Source of the DNA: Micropterix aruncella
Lineage: Eukaryota; Arthropoda; Insecta; Lepidoptera; Micropterigidae
NCBI GenBank assembly: GCA_944548615.1
Contig: OX155954.1
Span: 9,796,881 to 9,860,880, forward strand
Reading direction: 5' to 3'
Length of the DNA: 64,000 nucleotides
The notes beneath the pieces were generated by a model. That model made no database searches and was not told the DNA's origin. It saw nothing but the letters and a program-made list of their open reading frames with translations. The position numbers were made by a program, and so were the translations under genes. This document shows positions 46,606 to 59,843 of this stretch, one piece after another. Every line of letters starts with the position of its first letter. Position 1 is the stretch's first letter.

Positions 46606-49090
46606 ATTGTATGGCGTCATATTATATGGCCTTCATAGTCAGATTAGGTCTTCAACGTCCGTAACAGGAAGACATTGGCCACATTTGTGACGTGTTAATG
46701 GTCGATCGAATATTGAACATTCAGGAGATAGCAGAGATATCAACGCCATTCAGAAGAGTCATCGTCATTCACTTACAGGCTTGAATCACTTACTTAGATA
46801 CAGAATAAATAGTGGCTGGATTAATTTGGGTGCTTTAAAAAACGATCTAAATCTAGTGTTTTGACTTATGAAACCCTCGTACGAGAAATTGTACAATCCC
46901 TCTCTTGTACGAGCAATTGTATATCGACCCTCTGTGACTTTCATAGTGTTTCAGCGAGAGTGAAACTAGCACTCGGTCGGTCTTAATTTTATTTTGGGGG
47001 TTTCATCCAGATATATAAGCTGTTAATGCACCCAGTCTACCTGTACGGCTTTAATTGTTGTGCCATGCACAGGTGGATTGGAGTGTCTTGAGGCTGCGCG
47101 GTTCGTGGGGGGTCGGCAATCATCGGTCGCCGCCGGAGACGGAGAGCGAGAATATTTGAACGTGGCGCGATCGTAAAAGGGAGAAAAAAAGATGTCGGGC
47201 CGCTCGAGCGATTATTCTATAACAAACACGGGCGATCGCCGAAGAAACAAAAGCGTGAGAGGAATGGGGGGAGGAGGGGGAGGGGTGAACATCTGCAGAT
47301 GGCCGACCGCGACAGTTCGAGAGGGCCGGCCCTCACCGAGACACGAGATGTGAAGCGAGCTTCGATGTGGCAGACGTAGAGTCGCTGCAATAGCTATACG
47401 ACCGGATTCAATAGGCTGCAATCGTGTCCTTAACCTAAGCATTGATTATACGTGTGAGTTTTTAATTAGTGACATCCTTAAAGTGGGTTAATCAGTACGA
47501 GCAAATAGGCAAATTTTAGTTTTAAAAAATTAAAAACACAAAAAAAAGTTTAAAAAATGGCTTGTCTACTTGCCGGGAAAGTGTTGGGGTTACACAACAG
47601 ATTTTTTATTTCTACTGGAAGGTCATTCCATATTAAAATACCGTGTCCTAGAAATATTGATTGGTTTGAAGGGAAGTTTGTCTGTGAATCGGGTTGATGT
47701 GCACTGTGCAGAGGACAGGGTATTTAGGGAACTGTACAAATAAGAAAACTACTTACATAGACATTTTAATAAATTTCAATAAATTAAGGTAATTATGTAA
47801 TCACAAGTATGAATGTAATAATAATCATAAGTTATAGTAAACTATGTGATCTGGGACGACACAGTGTTTGCATCTTCGAATATAGACCACGTTTTCCCTT
47901 CTTAAATAAGAAAAATGTGCTTGTTTTACAAATAAAGGTTAACGGGAGAAAACGCCTGATGTATTTTTTTTGTCATTTCCATTTTTAAAATTTACTTACC
48001 TAAAATATGACCAGGGGTTTTTTAAGTAATTAAAAATATATTTTGTCTGTAAACCAAATATATTTGAGTTTTTAAAAAACAAAATACATTTTACTTAATT
48101 TAAATATATCTCAGAAAAAATGTACCTCTTTTTAAAAACATTAGCCGTTTTCCCCCGTAATCTTTCAAATAATACATATTTTTATTTCTCACGATAAATA
48201 CGGTGAAGCTACAAGCGGCGTATGAAAGTATGTGTCCTCTCGTGCCTTAAAATTAAGGCGGTGCCTCCCAAAGAGAACCCCGCGAATATCCCGGAGCTGC
48301 TTTGATTTTCGGCCGGCGGGCACGGCGCGGCGGACCCGCGGTCCCACGGACCACCCGCGCCACGGGCAGGACTGCAGGACCCTCGTCGTGCCGCCGTGGA
48401 CCAACACGGCCACCGGTTGTTGAACTGCTGATTTATTGCTAGGGTACACAGTCGTTAGGGTTTTCGCCTCGTTGTAAATCCGGAGACGAGCCAATAAAGG
48501 TGAGTTCATATTTAGCTCACGTTACGCCACGTACGCGTCGTGACGGCGATCTGGACGCATCATTTGTAATATATTGTTTTTCCATTTGTCTATTTTTTAT
48601 CATGGTTATTTCATGTTAATTATTTTGACTTTTGATTGTTTTATTTATTTAATTTTGATTATTTTATTTTAATTTCAATAAATAGTGGTACCAATAATAA
48701 ATGTGCGATAACCAGGTTAAGAGAATCCTGAGCACACCCCTAATTTACAGCGTTTGTTATTACATAGTCTTTGTCTAATGTCAGTTTAAATTTGTAATTT
48801 TGTGTTTTTTGTCTATTTTTATATTGACAGCTACAAATCAAAAATATATCATTATGATTATTGTGGATAATTCCTGCTTAGAATCACACCCCACTTACGA
48901 TATGTGTTGCCATGTAACCTAAATTGAGTATGAACGCAGCAAATGTCCAAATAAAATATGGGTAAGTATTTAGGTATTAGTGAGCACCCGTCAAGTGTGT
49001 TTATATACATGAAACTGGCCAATAATATTACACAAAACCTCGTTTTTATGTTTTCCAAATTTTTTAAGAAATATTGTTATTGGACATTAT
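46606..49090. other. No gene seen; two GC-rich islands
   Basis: GC-rich patches at about 47090-47420 and 48230-48540 contrast with their flanks. The first contains a 53-codon + strand frame from ATG at 47192 with a Gly-rich run but no domain. The second ends in AAAG|GTGAGT-like sequence near 48500, which could be a donor of an untranslated first exon. No product can be supported. Confidence 0.4.
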
Positions 49091-49094
49091 GAGA

Positions 49095-49412
49095 TAATTT
49101 CTATTGAAAATTATTGTACACAAAAAACTGATTTAAAAAAATGATTCAAAAGTTTTTTGATTTAGGACTTTTGTTACCGAGGAAATGCATGTTTTATTTA
49201 TTCAACTTCAGATATTCAATATTTTTCTCAGTAATTAATTAGGGTCTAAATAAAAAAATGAAAATGATTTTCACCTCATTTTTTATGTAAAATAATCTCA
49301 TATAAACAAAAATACATAATATCAACAGCAGCCTTTTCAATTATTTAAAAAGTTTTTTTTTTGGTTTAGTTTTCTTCACTTGTTTGATGCTCACCAATAA
49401 AAACACTCTATA
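49095..49412 (-). repeat. Dispersed repeat, family G, copy 2 (inverted)
   Basis: On the minus strand begins AGAGTGTTTTTATTGGTGAGCATCAAACA and contains the ACTGAGAAAAATATTGAATATC..CCTCGGTAACAAAAG block shared with 26435-26720. Confidence 0.6.
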
Positions 49413-51004
49413 TATTACAAATGATGCGGATAGATTGCCGTTACATCGCGTAAGTAGCAAAATGAAGGTAAACTAAATATGAATCCACTTTAACACGCGC
49501 ATGCACATAAATAGGTAGGTATATTATACAAGACTTTACGCCCGTTAACAACGAGTTGGTGAATAGAGTTAGATATATTCAAATTTGGAAATGGATTTAT
49601 TCGGCCCCTAAAAGAAACGAGTCGATTGTAAGAAAAATCGCTAGACACATAGGTATTAAATTCTTTAGGTCACAACTCGCAAGCAAACACGACTCAACTA
49701 AAGGGATTTGCGTCTTTAAACTACGTCAGTGCCTATCGAAGACGTAACCCACGTAATGATTGGCAATCGCTATATATTTTTTTGGAAATCATTGCGTCCA
49801 AATTGAAAATCGGCAATTTATTTCATTAGGCGAATAAATGAGGCACGGCACTATGAAATTATAATTGAATCTTCTCCACTCTCTCTTTTATCGCATAGGC
49901 TAAAGAGAGTAAAATGAAATAATGAATTATGCTTCGTTATTGTGGAACGTTAATTTTCCCCCAAAAAAATGTTCACTATCCGTTGGTTGGTATCACAATA
50001 GAGAATCCTTACGTTAGTTATGTATGCGTATGCATTCCATTGAATTGTGACAGGATTTAAAGCAGTATTGCTAAGGTAACTGAAACTTTTCTTGTTAAGG
50101 CGTTCTATAACATCAGAAACATCTAGAGTTTTATGTGATGTGGCTAAAGTTTTATTTATCTATAGGTATGTTACAATAAATACGCTAAAAAATAATAAAA
50201 AAGGAGCTAAAATGACTATAACATATGGCAATGTAAATTTATAAGTTAAGACGTTGATCAAACTTTTAAAGAAGATGGAAATCTTTAAAAAAAAATTAGT
50301 TTTCCTGTAAAATTTAGCACTTCTTTGCAAAATATTAAAACTCAAAATATAATAAACTAAAAAAATGAAAAAATCAAGCAAGTGATTTTATGCCGAACTT
50401 TAGTCAAAAAACTGGTAGCGTTGGTAAGGTTTCCAAATTGTTGAAAGTGTTTTTTAATTCTCTGAGTGAGAATATGGAAAGTTCCTCACAGGAAAAGGCT
50501 TTTTGAGCATTCTACCGAATTTCGTTTATGGATCCTTGCACATTTTAATCCTGTTATATTATGTTTTGTGTAGTCACAAATAGCATAATTTGCGGTGAAG
50601 TGAATATTGATACATTATCATTACGTCGTTGACAAATCATTGCGTCATTGGCATACCATTTAAACCATGTGCATCAGTTAAATATGACCAATATGATTTC
50701 TACGACATTATAATTAGCATTAAAATCCATCGTTTCCTATTCCACAGAACGCCGTTATCGACAGCGCATTGCTCGAAAAAAACTTTCCATACGAACGTCC
50801 TTTAAAAACAACGCTCGCGCTCACGTATGTATGACTTGTTAATGGTAATGAAAATTGTAGAAACTCATTATAATATAAAACCTTTATATTACAGTATAAT
50901 CGTATTTAATATCATAATACAAACGCTTTGTATTACAGTGAGAGATACGATCAATATACCTTATACTTTATTATAAAAATATTTTTTTCATACGAAATAT
51001 TTGA
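49413..51004. other. No gene seen
   Basis: AT-rich. None of the short open frames shows a domain. Confidence 0.45.
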
Positions 51005-51175
51005 CAATTTATTTATTTATAAGTACTTATTACAATGGTTACGGCTAATTATACCAAACAAGTTCAAGAATCAAACATAAACAGTTCAGAGAAACCGTCA
51101 CATCGTGTTTGGCACCTGCCTAAAACTCATCTAACTAGGTCAACTAAGGCCTGTATCTAGATGAGCTAATTACAA
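51005..51175. repeat. Dispersed repeat, family H, copy 2
   Basis: TTTATTTATTTAT head, then CATCTAACTAGG..AGGCCTGTATCTAGATG, matching 22675-22860. Confidence 0.5.
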
Positions 51176-51309
51176 TACGTATAATGACAATGATAATCAC
51201 GTCATATCAGGTAACTACATATAACTAAACAAAATATTTACTAGCTATAATATCTATAAATATATATATATTAGAGAAATATATACAAACATACATAAAT
51301 ATATAAACA

Positions 51310-51686
<377 letters not shown>

Positions 51687-51759
51687 TACATATATATATA
51701 TACATATATATATATACAAACATACATAAAAATACATACATAACCTTTCAAACAGCAAT

Positions 51760-52924
51760 GTTCAGTAATTCGTCGTTTAATTTTGATGGGCCCAACTCTA
51801 ATATCCAGGAATTGATTTTCTGTTTAAACGTACTTATTATCTTTATGTTTTTAATCTTTTCATCAATACAATTATAAATTTTAGGTCCCAGAAAATAAAT
51901 TTGTCGTTGAGCAAACGTCGTTTTAACAGTTCCTTTTTTGTCAACTTAACACGATGCTCGCAGTTCGGCAGTTCATTGCTGCCAACTTAAGACGACGCTT
52001 ACGATACAAGGTTTAGGATGTCAAGTATTTGTGAATCGTCGAAGTAACAAAAGTAACAAGCCCCCATAAAATATAGTCCAACGTCGTGAAATCGCAGTTG
52101 CGCGCTGACAGGACTTTGCTTCGACCAACAATTATTCTTAACTTACGCAGTTTCTTCAACACCTCACTCACTTATAATTGTCAATATTTGCCAGTGTTGA
52201 TCAAGAGTACAATGAACCATTTCTTACGGCGAAGGTGTGACACTCCATATCTGGCAATATATCAAGCGTCAATTTGTTGCCAATGTCGAAATAACACGTA
52301 CGACAAAAAGAAACCAAGAGGTGACCCACCCTTTATAGCACTTTTCTGAGATTTCGCCATACCTATAACTGGAAATCTTTTGATATTGTCATCACATCGG
52401 CCTGACAACAAACAGCCGCCATAAAAACAATATTACGGTCCGCTAACAAGATATGCTCCATTAAAAACTGGGGACCTGACATCGAAACACCATAAATTAT
52501 AAAGTCGGCTCCGCGGGGCTGGCCAGCGACAGAAATACAATGGCCGACAGCTCATTTATCTAATCGAGATGAGCGGTCGATAAAAATAAATATTTGTAAA
52601 TGTTGCCTAAATAGGCTGCGGCGATTTTTCAACGGCGTGCCGCGGGTCCGTCCGTTTTTACCGCGGTGGGTCCGTCGAGCCCGTTGAGGAATCAATTAAC
52701 GTTATTATGGTGGGCTACGGCGCGGTAGACTTTTGGGCGGGAGTGGTCCGCGCTAGGGGTAACGAAAGGTCGAGTTCACATCAGTAATCGATGTTTTAGA
52801 GCGGAGAGCTTGTATACGAATAAGGCACTTTAGAGTTGTCAACTACTTCGGGCGAACCCGCCACCCCAGGAAGGTAAAACGATATTGATCATGCTTTCAA
52901 CCGTGGGGAGAACGCAGAGATTTG
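51760..52924. other. No gene seen; GC-rich patch at 52500-52780
   Basis: The patch has many CpG (CCGCGGGTCCGTCCG, GGTGGGTCCGTCGAGCCCG). It could be regulatory or an old repeat; no coding frame is convincing. Confidence 0.4.
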
Positions 52925-53430
52925 GGAACAACACGGTCCACCGTCCTAACTACGCCAACATGCCCGTAAGAAACCAACGCCTGACCGCGAGGCACTGAGA
53001 AGTGAGCACGGTGCCAGCCTCACGCCCGCACTGCCAAATTTGACCGGATTTCTGCCTCCAGTCTCATCGCAGGTTCAAAGCTCCTTGCGTGCCCTTTATC
53101 TGGGGTTAGCAGTAATGCAGTTCAACTTTATCTTAGACCGTGGCGCTCTTTGCCCGCCTTTCACGAGGAATTGGATGGCCAAGGGGTCATTGCAAGCATA
53201 GCCGACATCAGGTCAACAGCCACCCCGTTTCTTAGGAAACGTATAAGACCATTTCCACCGCCCCCCCCCCCCCCCGTTTTTTCGCCGGAGTACACAGTCG
53301 ACTGCCACGGTACAGTCGCGAAAGGGGAAACAGAGTCCTTTCCAGGTTCGACCCTCTTCAAAGAGGCTACCGGAGTTGCGCGTATCCAGGGTAACGAGGA
53401 GTTCAAATGGCCCAAGCTTTACGAAACGGT
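52925..53430 (+). repeat. Copy 3 of family A repeat
   Basis: Follows copy 2 in order (TCCACCGTCC..ACATGCCCGTAAGA, GACCGCGAGGCACTG, CCGTTTCTTAGGAAAC, GGCTACCGGA) and ends like copy 1 (AAATGGCCCAAGCT). Contains a 15-base C run at 53261-53275. The 169-codon open frame starting at 53150 runs across it and is not conserved in the other copies. Confidence 0.68.
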
Positions 53431-56400
53431 TAACTGCCGAATAAGGTACTGTCTAATTTCAACACGCATATTTATTTACCATCTAACTGTATCTTTCACG
53501 TACATAGGCTATAATGAAATAAAAAGCATCGAAGCCGATGTGCGTATGTGGCAGACTTCAAAATTATGTTGCTTTGTCTTATTTCGTGGCTTTGCAGCAT
53601 ATGCGCAAATTATTGATCTGAACAATGTCAAAACAATGAGGGTCTATTTTATGACATAGAATGGCCATAAGTCTGGCGATTGCCTGCGCGCGCAGCGGCG
53701 CGCCCATTGACACTATACAGATTAAATAGATATAAGAATAATCGTGAATATGGAAATTTTCAGACTATTTTTGTATTCCCTTATTAGGGATTTTTATTAA
53801 ACTATGTAAGCTTTAAGTAATTGTAGAAGCAAGAACGACTGAAAGGAATAGGGAAAAATAAATAAAAAGAAAACTTTTAACTATTGTGTTTCTGTCAGGT
53901 AACAAACTTCGGAAAATATAATACTTTTAAATTACTTTTAAGGGCATATAAATCAAAAACTGTAGAGTACCACAATAGTTCAAAATAAGCGTAGCTGACT
54001 TTACCACCTCTTAAATTAAAGCTTCAGAGTTTTTTAGGGAGTGATTCTTCACTATCTGGAGGATAACCTCTAATATCATTATCTTGTAATGAAGTATAGT
54101 TCATAAAATTTGAGCTAGAGTGCTTGAAATAATTAATAAGCATAAAAATATCGGAAAACCCAAAACTTTGACGAGCGCTGTAAAGGCTTATATTGCCTTG
54201 TCTTTCCGCAAAACGGACCATCGAAAATCGGTCAAATTTTGATCGTTTAGAATTGATCAATCCAGTCCGTGCCATGCCGCTCATTCAATACAAAGTGATT
54301 AAAAAACTTAATGGATATATTCAAATGATGTATATGTATCCCAGCGATGTGTACGATATAATCAAACGTTGTGCAGATTAAATAGAACTTTTATTATAGA
54401 GTATAGAGGGACACTACTTCAAAAAGTGTCTAACGACAGGTGTCCTAGTTCATTTTTCGTACGCTCAGGACAAAGTGGTTTAATATGCTACTCCAACGGA
54501 TGGCTGAATAAACCCCATCAAAAGAATCACGATAACACATATAAATGATAAAATTATGACAATATTAGCTATTTTTCGACATATCTGCTGTTCATGTACA
54601 AGGATCTGTTTATTAGAGTCGAAGCTTGTTTTGCACACTGCCGAAGACTATTATTGTAATCTTTATTATCGTTGGAACAAAGAAAATATACAAATAAATT
54701 AATTGGACAGCAACGCCTTTTGTATTACTACCGTTACAAACTATACTATTGAAAAAAAATAACTACTGACTTTTTTCTTATTTCCCTGTTCGAGATTATG
54801 ATTTCTCTTGTTTTCCCTGTTGGCAATTTAGGTTCCCGATTTTACAATAAAAGAGTCGTTTTTTACTACCCATATACGGTGTAATACGGAGAGTTTTGTA
54901 ATCGTTTCGTTTTTCGTCGTTTCGAAATTTTCATTTTAAACAGTAAATTAATGGTAGATACCATAGAAGTCAAAACTGTAACAGTTTTAACGATTTTGAT
55001 GAAAATCTGTTTAAGATAGTCTTAATAGATACCGATAAAATGCCCTCACTGTTTGTTCCAGGAAAACTCTGATTTTTAAATTCCGTATATACTTCTATGG
55101 TATGGGTCATGTGTCCGAGTAGTGTAGGACCGTTTATTCTTGTTTGAATACGTCATTCGATAGTATACGTGAATACGTCATTCGTGCTGTTATTTTCATT
55201 TTATACTCAATTCAACCTAAAAAATACATTCCCCCTCATTCCCCGTCTTATGAGACTGGCGCAAATGATTTAAGGTACAATTTAAGAATATTTTTATTAA
55301 GAAATATATTATTATAATATTGGCGAACAGACGCGTGTGATGAATATTAGTTTAAACGCAAGTCGATCTGAAGGAAACCAATAATTGAGACTGAAAAAAC
55401 CGTAACTCTGAATTATCGATAATATCAACATCGACTAATCGCCTACCCACAAAAGATAAAGATTCGATCCCGCGCGTGGGCGAGTCAGGTATTCAAAGCT
55501 TGAGCTCAAGAAAATAATACCTGCCATAATGGAGAGTACAAATTGATAAGCGTTATTGTTTTAGGATAACAATAAAGGTTTTTGTTGTTGTTATTTTTTG
55601 TGTGTGTGGCCCGAACCGTCCTTCAGCGACTGTTCATATGGCATCCAGTTGATACAGGTCTGGAAATTACATGAGCGATCGATTTCGTCTGAGGGGACGA
55701 CAGAATAAATGAAACAATGGAAAATGTCAACCGCTAAATATATTGACATTTTGTTTTTGAAGTCACCGATTAGACCTTGCGAAACGGCATTCTATTTGAA
55801 ATTGCGGTGGGCCTAAAACTAGTATAACAAAAATAACTCGTTTATAGGTAATATTTGACTTTATATTTTATTAATTTATATTGATTTTATGACATATTTA
55901 TGACTGGCAATTTATATATTTTTTATGAATTTGTTTTTATTTTTACTTTACTATTGATTATTTGACGTAACCGGTTGATTCCTAATTACTTATTCAACAA
56001 TTATTTATGAATTTAATAAAGTTTAGACATCTTGATTTGTTTTATTTCAACAATTTTAATTTCGCAAAGTTATTTTTTTTTTGCTTTAATTCCTCATTTT
56101 TAATTCCTTTTTCTATAATGAATACCGTATGAACGAAAAAAAAATGCGCCTCAACAAGCTTAGCCTCGTGAGGCGACTAAGAAAGCTAAATTATTTCACC
56201 TAAGAAATTTCCATTATTGCTAACTTATATGTATTACAGGTTTTTAAATTTATTGTCTTTATTAAATGAAGAATATAAAATGGTTCATTGATATTGTTTT
56301 TTGTGTATAGGGAAATACCACAATTTTCGGAGCCTCTGTGATCTCTAAACGGCTCATTCAGTTCATATCGCAAGAATATATTAGAATACAACTTGTAGTT

Positions 56401-57063
56401 CACTAAAAAAACTCTAAAAAAATTGCCGTCGATATGTCTGGTTTCACGCACTTGCGAAGTTTGCAAACTGCCCGTTTCTAGAATAAAAATAAAAAAACGG
56501 GCTTTCATCATAAAAATGCCATTTTCGCGGTTAAAATGAACGGCTTTCTAACGATGCAAATTCACGAAATTATAGATCGCGAAGCTAGTTTTTTTGACAT
56601 ATTTTTATTATCTACTAAACAGAACGTAATATCATTTTATATTTAAACAATAGAAAAGAAGAAAAATCGTTTTCGATCACTTTCATTACACACACCAAGA
56701 GATATCAACGAAAGGTAAAGTCGCATGATACAAAAGTTTGCAAACAGTTTTGAGATTATATGTCTTATCTCTTATGATAAAAGAATGTCGACTCAGTTGT
56801 TTGACAGCACATAATTATTTGATCGACGTAGGAGTTTAAAATATTCTTGGTGAAACAATATTAATCTTATGCTGAAGCAAAAATAATAAATTCCTTCATT
56901 TTAAAAACATATATATCTCGTTTTTACTTTGTTATGTCGAGAGCTTGAAGTTTATTTCGCCCGACGGTGAATCCGCCCTCTCATTCCAATATTAAAGAGA
57001 AATAGCAGATTCTTAAACAAGCATGGGCTCAAAAAATAATCTGGTGCAAAAAGAATTACAGAT
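53431..57063. other. No gene seen
   Basis: Mostly AT-rich. The minus-strand frames at 54024-54284 (86 codons) and 56200-56511 (103 codons) were read for motifs and showed none. Confidence 0.45.
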
Positions 57064-57710
57064 ATTATAAATTGGATAGAAACGAATTTACCGCGTGAAA
57101 TTTGTAGCACCCGACGTTTTTGTGACGTTGCAGCCGCCGTTGTCCAGGGTAGACTGAAAGAGCTGTCAATCCGTTGTTTTGCGGGTAGGCCGCATACCGC
57201 TGCCGCCACTGCGTAGGTTATAACGGTGGTGGGGGGCCGGACTCGGAGCGCGCGAATTTCGAAAATCCGTCTTGCTAAAAACACTCACTGTATCCTGTCT
57301 TACGTCCCTGCGTTCGGCCAGCGGCGGCGGGAACATTTTAAGAAGAGGGTTCCACGTAGAAGAGTTCTCTTCTACGTAGAAGAGTTCTCTTCTACGTGGA
57401 ACCCTCTTCTTAAAATGTTTTCGCCGCCGAACGCCGAACGCAAGGACGTAAGACAGGATACAGTGAGTGCTGTGTGCAAGACGGATTTTCGAAATTCGCA
57501 CGCTCCGAGTCTCGACCCACCACCGTTATAACCCATGCAGTGGCGTCAGCGGTATGCGGCCTACCCGCAAAACAATGGATTACAGCTCTTTCAGTGTACC
57601 CTAGACAACGGCGGCTGCAACGTCACCGAAACGTCGTGTGCTACAAATTTCACGCGGTAAATTCGTTTCTATCCTATTTATAATGTCAAACAACCGCAAT
57701 AGTCTTCGAT
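57064..57710. mobile_element. Large foldback element / palindrome (family E), arms about 310 bp
   Basis: The sequence is inverted about a centre between 57375 and 57376. Near the centre, 57332-57419 is a perfect palindrome, and the arms stay highly similar out to AAACGAATTTACCGCG on the left and CGCGGTAAATTCGTTT on the right. The right side continues with AACCGCAATAGTC, which marks the family end in other copies; the left side lacks it. Overlapping open frames on both strands are products of the symmetry. Confidence 0.9.
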
Positions 57711-58149
57711 TGTAGATTACAGATATGTCGAAGTATGGCTAATATAATATCCTAGGCTAATACAGTCATCCGTTAGCTATTTTGGGCCAAATTGTCGGTT
57801 AGCTGCAATTATGTATAGTAGGCAGTACCTAGGGGCTTCCTAGGATTCGATTGAAATGGATATCGACCATTCCATCCATTCATACGGAATCAAACTATGG
57901 GCAGGAGCTGCCGATCGTCGGCGATTAATTATAAAAGCGGGAAATTCGAAGCTTACCGCAAGTTCCCCGTGATACTACAGATAAAGAGTTTTTTTAAAGT
58001 ATTCGTATTCTAGCCTTTCCGTGCATATATGTACATCCTGGAAGTAGCCACTATTGTATATACCACTAAGGATATTTTCGCGGATAATAACTCATTCCAC
58101 TCGCGTACCCAAACAGAGGCTAGGCGCGGATTTATTTTGGTGAGGGGAA
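57711..58149. other. No gene seen
   Basis: Short unassigned stretch between two repeats. Confidence 0.45.
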
Positions 58150-58700
58150 GAGGGTAATACGGATATTTACCACTCCTCCCATACCCCCTGGAGACTTTAC
58201 CAACTGCGAGTATGAGGGTAAGCTAATGGACCCAGTGCAGTTGGGCCACTATGACCCATGTGTTAGAGTTTGCCCAACTCAGGTTGGGCCAACTCTAACA
58301 CAGGCTACCCATCCGGTAGCCTCCACGCATAAGTGTGAGCCCGAATAGAACTCTGTGCCTGCAGGCCAGTTCCCCTGGGAATCGACCTTCGGGCAGTCCT
58401 GGACGGTTTGCGCACCGTGCGGCATCAGCCAATCGACTGTGCATTCCGACTGATAACCGGGGGCGTCTGGAAACGGTTTTGTTTCCTGTCGAGCGGGGGT
58501 GGTTGATAACCTTACGGCAAATGCTCTTGAAACGACCAATCGGCTGCCCGATACCGGGTGAATAGTCGGGCAATGGATGCCGTGCTTTGCGATAGATTCG
58601 GTAAACACCGAATCACCGCTACCTAAGGGAGAGGACCGCGTAAGCTACCTCGAACCCGTAACCAGTCTTGAGGTTTTAGAAATCTGGCCGTAACTGGAAT
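58150..58700 (-). repeat. Copy 4 of family A repeat (inverted)
   Basis: On the minus strand the order matches copy 2: GGTAGCGGTGATTCGGTGTTT, CATTGCCCGACTATTCACCC, ACCCCCGCTCGACAGGAAAC, GAATGCACAGTCGATTGGCTGA, TGCGCAAACCGTCCAGGA, GGAGGCTACCGGATGG. This gives the best view of the family's 5' half. Confidence 0.72.
58259..58302. repeat. 20-bp hairpin with one mismatch
   Basis: TGTGTTAGAGTTTGCCCAAC, loop TCAG, inverse GTTGGGCCAACTCTAACACA. At the 3' end of family A copy 4. Confidence 0.85.
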
Positions 58701-59234
58701 TAAGGGAGAAATCTAGCCATAACTGCATGTAAGGGCGCGATTTTTTTGAATAATAATTGTATTTATTTAATATAATATTACTTATTTAGTTTTTGAATAA
58801 TAATTGCTTGATAATAATTTAAAGTACACCTCCTGAAAATGTAAGTATGTAAGTATATCAAGATATATATCATGACTTGTAACTTGTATTATCTATAAAG
58901 ATACCTTATCTTATCTACCTTATCATTTATATGCACCTACATGGGTAATGTCCTATGATTAAATATACGCAAGGCATTTTAAAGACACTATTAGCTGTTG
59001 AATTTCGATCGGAACTACTTCAAAATCTGAATATATAAAATAAAAATTGGTCACATAAATCTAATGTTCCCAAAAATAACAACTAAAAATTTGGGATTTA
59101 TTAAAAAAATGCTCAAAATACGTGTAAAAATCAACATCAGAACGAATATAGGATATTATTCCATGGAATTGATATATTATGAAATATATAACATTTCTTG
59201 TATTTTATCTCAGAAACCCATATCGTGAAAATAT
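58701..59234. other. No gene seen
   Basis: AT-rich, no feature recognised. Confidence 0.45.
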
Positions 59235-59843
59235 ATATTAGATGACCCGGTGAACTTCGTACCACCTAAAATTGATTTGACTGTAACTCTTCATAAGCGT
59301 TTATTAATCCTAATCAACCTTCCAAATCCAATCAATTGAAATCTATAATATGGCCGAATCATGTACGCATTGAGTTTCGTTTTGGTGATTAAATGTTTTT
59401 TTTACTTTTTCGAGTGTTTTGACTTTTCTGACTTTTTCGACTTTTTTACTTTTTTACTTTTTCTTACTTTTTCGGCTTTTTTTACTTTTCCGACTTTTCC
59501 GACTTTTTTGACTTTTTCGACTTTTTTGACTTTCGCATTTTTTGACTTTTCGATTTTTTGAAATTTTACACATTGTACGGAATGAATAACAGTTATGGAT
59601 AGCGCAGCTGTCAAACAATACGATCGCCGCGATAGCCATCTAGAAAGTGGCCAATGTTCCCAAAATGACCAATTTCGATTTTTTCGATTTTCAGTTGTTT
59701 CTTTAAGTTTTTCCTAAATATTTTTTTTTGTAAACCATCCCTGAATCAAGCCAAACAAAATAAAAGAAAAATAATTCAAATCGGTCGAGTCATTTCCGAG
59801 ATCCTGCGAGACTAACGCACGGCGATTCATTTATATATATAAG
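59235..59843 (+). mobile_element. Probable nonautonomous repeat with a minisatellite core
   Basis: Begins ATTAGATGACCCGGTGAACTTCGTACC and ends AAATCGGTCGAGTCATTTCCGAG..ACGCACGGCGATTCATTTATATATATAAGAT, two blocks I associate with a widespread insect repeat. Between them sits a pyrimidine minisatellite (59396-59566). Class uncertain. Confidence 0.5.
59396..59566. repeat. Pyrimidine minisatellite, unit about 9-10 bp (GACTTTTTC)
   Basis: About 17 units of RACTTTTTY with strand asymmetry: nearly all pyrimidines on the plus strand between A and G spacers. The Lys/Ser-rich and Phe-rich frames are repeat artefacts. Confidence 0.9.

Noticed and set aside
47192..47353. 53-codon frame MSGRSSDYS..HEM with a Gly-rich run
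   Set aside because: Short, no domain, no splice or UTR support; may be chance in a GC-rich patch.
53150..53659. 169-codon open frame
   Set aside because: Crosses a family A repeat and a C homopolymer; the frame is not kept in the other three copies.
57166..57531. Open frames of about 100-110 codons on both strands with nearly the same protein
   Set aside because: They mirror each other because the DNA is a palindrome; no domain.
59402..59639. Lys/Ser-rich minus-strand frames
   Set aside because: Translation of the GACTTTTTC minisatellite.
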